Positions 60,402 to 64,000 of a stretch of 64,000 nucleotides of DNA are shown one piece after another (the stretch's first letter is position 1; each line of letters opens with the position of its first letter). The stretch spans positions 1 to 64,000 of the forward strand of contig JALLLS010000060.1 in the NCBI GenBank assembly GCA_025094145.1. Direction: 5' to 3'. The notes under the pieces were generated by a model that was not told where the DNA came from, ran no database searches, and saw nothing but the letters and a program-made list of their open reading frames with translations. The translations under genes were made by a program, and so were the position numbers. Origin of the DNA: Spinellus fusiger. Its lineage: Eukaryota > Mucoromycota > Mucoromycetes > Mucorales > Phycomycetaceae.

Positions 60402-61457
60402 TTAGCTAGAGTCAGTAGGAAAGGTTTCTTGGTGGTGTTCTTGTGCATCTTCGTCTTCTTTCTTCTCGTCTTCTTCCTTCTCATCTTCCTCTTCTTTCTC
60501 ATCTTCTTCTTCCTTCTCATCTTCTTCTTCCTTCTCATCTTCTTCTTCCTTCTCATCTTCTTCTTCCTTCTCATCTTCTTCTTCCTTCTCATCCTCTTCT
60601 TCCTTCTCATCTTTGCATTCTTCAGAATAACCAGGGGTGTGCTGTGAAATAGTAGAATAGAGTACAGTACAATATATAAATACATGCCATGATTCTTTTA
60701 TTACCTTGGCAGTATAATTCAATTCTCTCTTAAACAGTAGTATGTGTGGTTCGGGTGCTAGAGAGAATATGAGTGAGATGATTGAGGTTGGCGGGTGAAT
60801 TACCATGCACCATATAGTGCTCCCATCCTTTTGATTGCTTAAGACCAAGCTCCCGCCATTCTTTCTCTATTAAAAGATCATGATGTGGCAGCCACTTTGC
60901 TATTTCAAGTGGAAGAATAACATGTCTGTCCGTCCTTGTGCATGTTAATTACATCAATTGTATGTCTGCTTGTCTGCTTGCCTATACTCAAATCCATCGT
61001 CTATTCAAACGACATCCAAGACTTTAATACATCAAGACTAGTAAACGTATCAACACAACAAATAAATAAACAAAAATATAGTACCGAAATAGTAAGGAGA
61101 ATAGGAAATTCTACTCTCGTAGGCTTGAACAGCCTCTTCTCTTGCTTCTGCATCTTGTCTTTTCTTCTTTTCTTCTTCTCGTCTTCTGTCTTGTTCTATC
61201 TGTGCCGAAATGCCTTTATTTTGATTCAGGTTACTATTGGCAGACTGATTCTTTTGCATTTCCTGCTGTCTCTCATTTTCTGCTTTTAACGACTGTCCTC
61301 TCGCTGTCAGTGCAAACAACTCTTCTGGTTTCTGTAGTCGTAGTCCAAGTGGGTTTTCTTTTATTTTTTGTGAGGGTGGTGCATCTTCATATGGGTTTTT
61401 GAGTTGTCGTTTGCGTTCTTGAGGCACATTGTTGGTTTCTAGTGTGTGTCTTTGCAT
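60402..61457 (-). CDS. CKS1: CKS1: cyclin-dependent kinase regulatory subunit with extended ends
   Basis: Small adaptor binding Cdk1 and phosphoproteins. Exons: 61457-61085, 61000-60982 (19 nt), 60925-60804, 60757-60705, 60641-60402 (807 nt, 268 aa; the Cks core is about 75 aa). The core lies at about 117-189: ISYSPYYF, DDGFEYRHVILPLEIAKWLP, EKEWRELGLKQSKGWEHYM and HAPEPHILLFKRELNY, containing the phosphate-binding Arg and Trp positions and the HxPEPH hinge. About 115 residues of charged, coiled-coil-like sequence precede it (EEEKKKRQDAEAREEAVQAY), and a 79-residue tail with about seven EKEEED repeats follows. Intron 2 starts with GC. The upstream ATG at 61457 is in the same exon and frame as the core, so the extension is read through unless a later ATG is used. 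Confidence 0.88.
60447..60612. repeat. 18-bp minisatellite coding the CKS1 acidic tail
   Basis: About eight copies of an 18-bp unit (TTCTTCTTCCTTCTCATC on plus; EKEEED on minus), multiples of three, so length changes keep frame. Confidence 0.8.
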
Positions 61458-62690
61458 GGAGGCGTGGTGTATAAAGCAGGAGTTATCAGTGTAGAATATT
61501 ACTGCTGTCTTCTATTGTGTGACGTAACTTATTATCTCTGTCTATTTGCACTAAATCAGATAATATCTGAACAGCCAAGACACATTGCAGAATGTTGATA
61601 CATTAAAACTAGCGATTGAATTTGTATGAAAGAGAGAGAGTAGGCCTATTTCAACAATAGATGACTCAGTAGGCGGTATTCTGGTGGTATTCTGGTGGTA
61701 TTCTAGTGGTATTCTAGTGGTATTCTAGTGGTATTCTAGTGGTGCTTTTTAAAAAAAAACACTGGCTACTGATGCAAAGTGACATTGACGGTAGTTAGCA
61801 TTCAACATAAAATGTCAGGTGATCCATCAGAGAAAACAATAGATTGTGATGTATTCCAATTGATCTGTAGTGAGTCACACAGCAATAATCAACGTTATTC
61901 TCTATAACAACGAATAGATTGACTTGGTCTTTTTATAGTAGAATAGACATTAAACCAAGATGAATTCTATAGAAGAGTATTCTCCAAATTGAATAAAAAT
62001 ACCTTATCATAAAAGAGGTTTATTACTGATATAAATAATAATAAAATAATCGACTTTTATCATTAGCATTCAGCAACAAACTTCTTGTATGATAAGAAAA
62101 CTACATTATCAAAAGACACCATAAGCATGTATTGCAAAATCAAATGATATGTTTTATAAACATCCTACAAACACATTAAGTGTGATAAAATAGTAGGATT
62201 GCCATGTGTTTTGGTTGAATAATAGAATCTCACCTTGGGAAGAAAACAGTTGATGCATAGAATATAAAACCCTGAACCGATTGATAGAATCCTTATCTAC
62301 CCTAAACTTGTAAATGTTGCATACCTATCCACCAGTTTATGTATTTATAACATTTGAAATTTATTACATCTACACATTGCACGGATGTATGTCTTTTTTC
62401 TTCTTAATGCCTTGGCTATGAATGAGTGTATTGTAGAACGGCTTTTCTTCGGTATTGCATTTTAGCTGTTTACTTTATCTCCTTGTCTATTTACCTTAAA
62501 TATTTCAACTACTACCATTTTTAACTAAACTCTCCCTTGTGTTTACCGATGTTTGCTCTGTTTACTTATGACTCATCATTTCTTAGAGTATGAATATCTT
62601 TTTTATCTCTGCACATTTTATTGTCATCATATTTTAATATCTTTTTTTATTTCTATTTCTCCCTTTTTTTTTATTTCTGCCTGAGTATCA
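61458..62690. other. Intergenic, CKS1 5' flank and upstream of membrane-protein gene
   Basis: 1.2 kb divergent spacer. It contains an 11-bp minisatellite (GGTATTCTRGT, six copies, about 61675-61743) and a long AT-rich stretch with T runs close to the downstream ATG. No gene seen. Confidence 0.5.
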
Positions 62691-63698
62691 ATGACTGCTA
62701 TGTTGCTTAGTATACCAGAGTCATTGACTGAGAAATGCAAGGGTCCTTCTGAAATAGACTGTTCTTTGTATAGTTCATTTGACGAACCTCAATCTTGCCT
62801 TTCCCGACAGTTGTCCACGAATATAGAACATGGTCCTGGACATATTTCTCTGGACAGTTCTCCATCTGAAGATTCAGAAATCGTACCATTTTCAAGGAGA
62901 GAGCTGTATAATTTATCAACTCCTTGGATAGGCAGACATGCGTCAATAACAAATCTGTCAATCATACAGGCCTCCCCCGACCTGGCACCTGTAGACATAG
63001 AAGCCCAGAGACTGCAAGAGAATTGTGGGGTAATGACAAGAAATACCGAGGATCTTCCAAGAGCGGTACACTATGAATACAGTAATGTTTATCAAGGAGA
63101 CTTTTCTCAGCATTCTTGCTCCGTCTCAGTCATGGAGAATCCGGAATCCCATGGAGACGCCTTTCATGTCAGTGATATTACATCTGTTCATAAAAACGTG
63201 CAGCTCAAGATCTATTCTGTCAAGGAAGAATGGGATTCTTATGACAGGCTTGATAAAGTGGAAAAACAGTATCCACTTATATCAAATACCTCCCGTGACT
63301 CCATCTCTACCTTAAATGTTTATATAGAGAACACGATTGTCCATGATCCTAATGCACTGAAGAATGATACACAAATATCTCTGCCCTCTACTATTGTAGC
63401 TGAAATCACCAACCCCAGTCAACCTCTTCTTCTGCCCAACACAAAAAGGCTAGCTACTCGGTGGATCATGGTTATCTTCATGGTGTCTTTCGGATGCTTT
63501 ATTGGCCTGACATTTACTGTCATTATTCTCAAAAAAGTATTGAGCTCTGCTGAATCAAATTCTTTACAAACTACTGAACAGAGTTCTGTTAGTTTGACAT
63601 TAAATTCAAGCATAAATCCTATCCCTGTACATATCCAGTCTCATGCGCCCATCATGGCCTATGAAATTACAAAGAGTATATCACGGAATCTACCCTAG
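62691..63698 (+). CDS. Single-pass membrane protein of unknown function
   Basis: Not recognised. 335 aa, one exon, ATG at 62691. The first about 255 residues are hydrophilic, S/T/D/N-rich, with short phosphosite-like stretches (SLDSSPSEDSEIVPFSRREL) and an amphipathic GRHASITNLSII segment. One clear membrane span lies at about 258-283 (WIMVIFMVSFGCFIGLTFTV), followed by KK and a short S/T-rich tail of about 50 residues with N-x-S/T sites. No signal peptide at the N-terminus. The positive cluster on the N-side (NTKRLATR) favours N-terminus cytosolic, so a signal-anchor or near-tail-anchored protein is likely. Normal-looking codon use and length support a real gene. Confidence 0.65.
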   Translation: MTAMLLSIPESLTEKCKGPSEIDCSLYSSFDEPQSCLSRQLSTNIEHGPGHISLDSSPSEDSEIVPFSRRELYNLSTPWIGRHASITNLSIIQASPDLAPVDIEAQRLQENCGVMTRNTEDLPRAVHYEYSNVYQGDFSQHSCSVSVMENPESHGDAFHVSDITSVHKNVQLKIYSVKEEWDSYDRLDKVEKQYPLISNTSRDSISTLNVYIENTIVHDPNALKNDTQISLPSTIVAEITNPSQPLLLPNTKRLATRWIMVIFMVSFGCFIGLTFTVIILKKVLSSAESNSLQTTEQSSVSLTLNSSINPIPVHIQSHAPIMAYEITKSISRNLP

Positions 63699-64000
63699 CA
63701 GCCTTAACCATTGTTAAAGGGAAGTCTCCACCTTATTGCTCTATTATTATTTTTGCTGAGTGGATATGAAATCCATAGGCATATTTTTTTTTCTTATTTT
63801 TTTTCTTTCTTTCCCATAATTACTATAATAAAAACTAAAGAGACATGTAGGAGCTATAGCACAAAGCAAGTCTACTGTAGTAGATAGACTGAGAATGGGA
63901 ATATTTTTCTGCCTATATTTATTAGACTGATCATAATGACAGACACGTGGTCAAGTATATTTTATTTCAATAGAACTTTTACTATAAGAAGAAAGATCGT
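63699..64000. other. 3' flank of the membrane-protein gene
   Basis: AT-rich, with TAATAAAAACT-like poly(A) signal text near 63825. No gene seen before the window ends. Confidence 0.4.

Noticed and set aside
60396..60647. Plus-strand Leu/Phe-rich frames resembling membrane protein
   Set aside because: They are the reverse of the GAG/GAA-rich minisatellite that codes the CKS1 acidic tail.
1..64000. CRISPR arrays, bacterial operons, riboswitches, rRNA
   Set aside because: None seen; spliced genes throughout show nuclear eukaryotic DNA. The tandem repeats found are microsatellites or minisatellites without spacers.

Overview
This is a window of nuclear DNA from a filamentous fungus, most likely an early-diverging one of the Mucoromycota (probably Mucorales). 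The evidence is as follows. Genes carry many short introns (about 38-115 nt, GT-AG with rare GC-AG). The sequence is AT-rich. A long-tailed class I myosin has an SH3 domain and an acidic Arp2/3-type tail. There is an OPT peptide transporter, a WD40+M20 Dug2-type protein, LINE and Tc1/mariner remnants, and a decayed Fanzor (eukaryotic TnpB relative). The species cannot be fixed from the sequence alone.

Layout. 1-9100 is a compact housekeeping block: the 5' part of CCT8 (minus), class I myosin (minus, 17 exons), histone H2A.Z (plus, divergent from myosin), and Elongin A (minus, convergent with H2A.Z). A probable small gene of unknown function lies at about 9144-9788. 9.8-15.7 kb is AT-rich and gene-poor. 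15.7-18.3 kb holds an OPT-family oligopeptide transporter. 19.3-26.1 kb is a 6.85-kb palindromic element: two nearly identical inverted arms of about 1.3 kb around a decayed core that contains LINE reverse-transcriptase debris and a broken zinc-finger gene. 26.8-28.9 kb holds a bHLH transcription factor. 28.9-36.5 kb is a transposon graveyard with nested Tc1/mariner copies and dispersed repeats. 36.5-40.5 kb holds a 22-exon Dug2-like protein (WD40 + M20 peptidase). 40.5-46 kb is gene-poor with Tc1 debris. 46-49.4 kb is a broken LINE whose RT core is deleted. 49.7-51 kb holds a single-exon Golgi-type glycosyltransferase. 51-54.7 kb is repeats with the Fanzor remnant. 54.8-61.5 kb holds THO complex subunit THO2 and an unusually extended CKS1, both minus. 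62.7-63.7 kb holds an unrecognised single-pass membrane protein.

How the genes relate. The housekeeping genes share broad themes: chaperonin folding of actin/tubulin with actin-based endocytosis (CCT8, myosin I), and chromatin with RNA polymerase II elongation and mRNP export (H2A.Z, Elongin A, THO2). CKS1 is a cell-cycle factor, and the OPT transporter and Dug2-like protein both concern peptide or glutathione nitrogen and sulphur use. Eukaryotic neighbours need not be co-regulated, so this is context rather than an operon. Exon structures were assembled by hand from splice signals, reading-frame continuity and remembered protein families. For every gene with a complete model the summed exon lengths are divisible by three. 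No alignment or database search was run.
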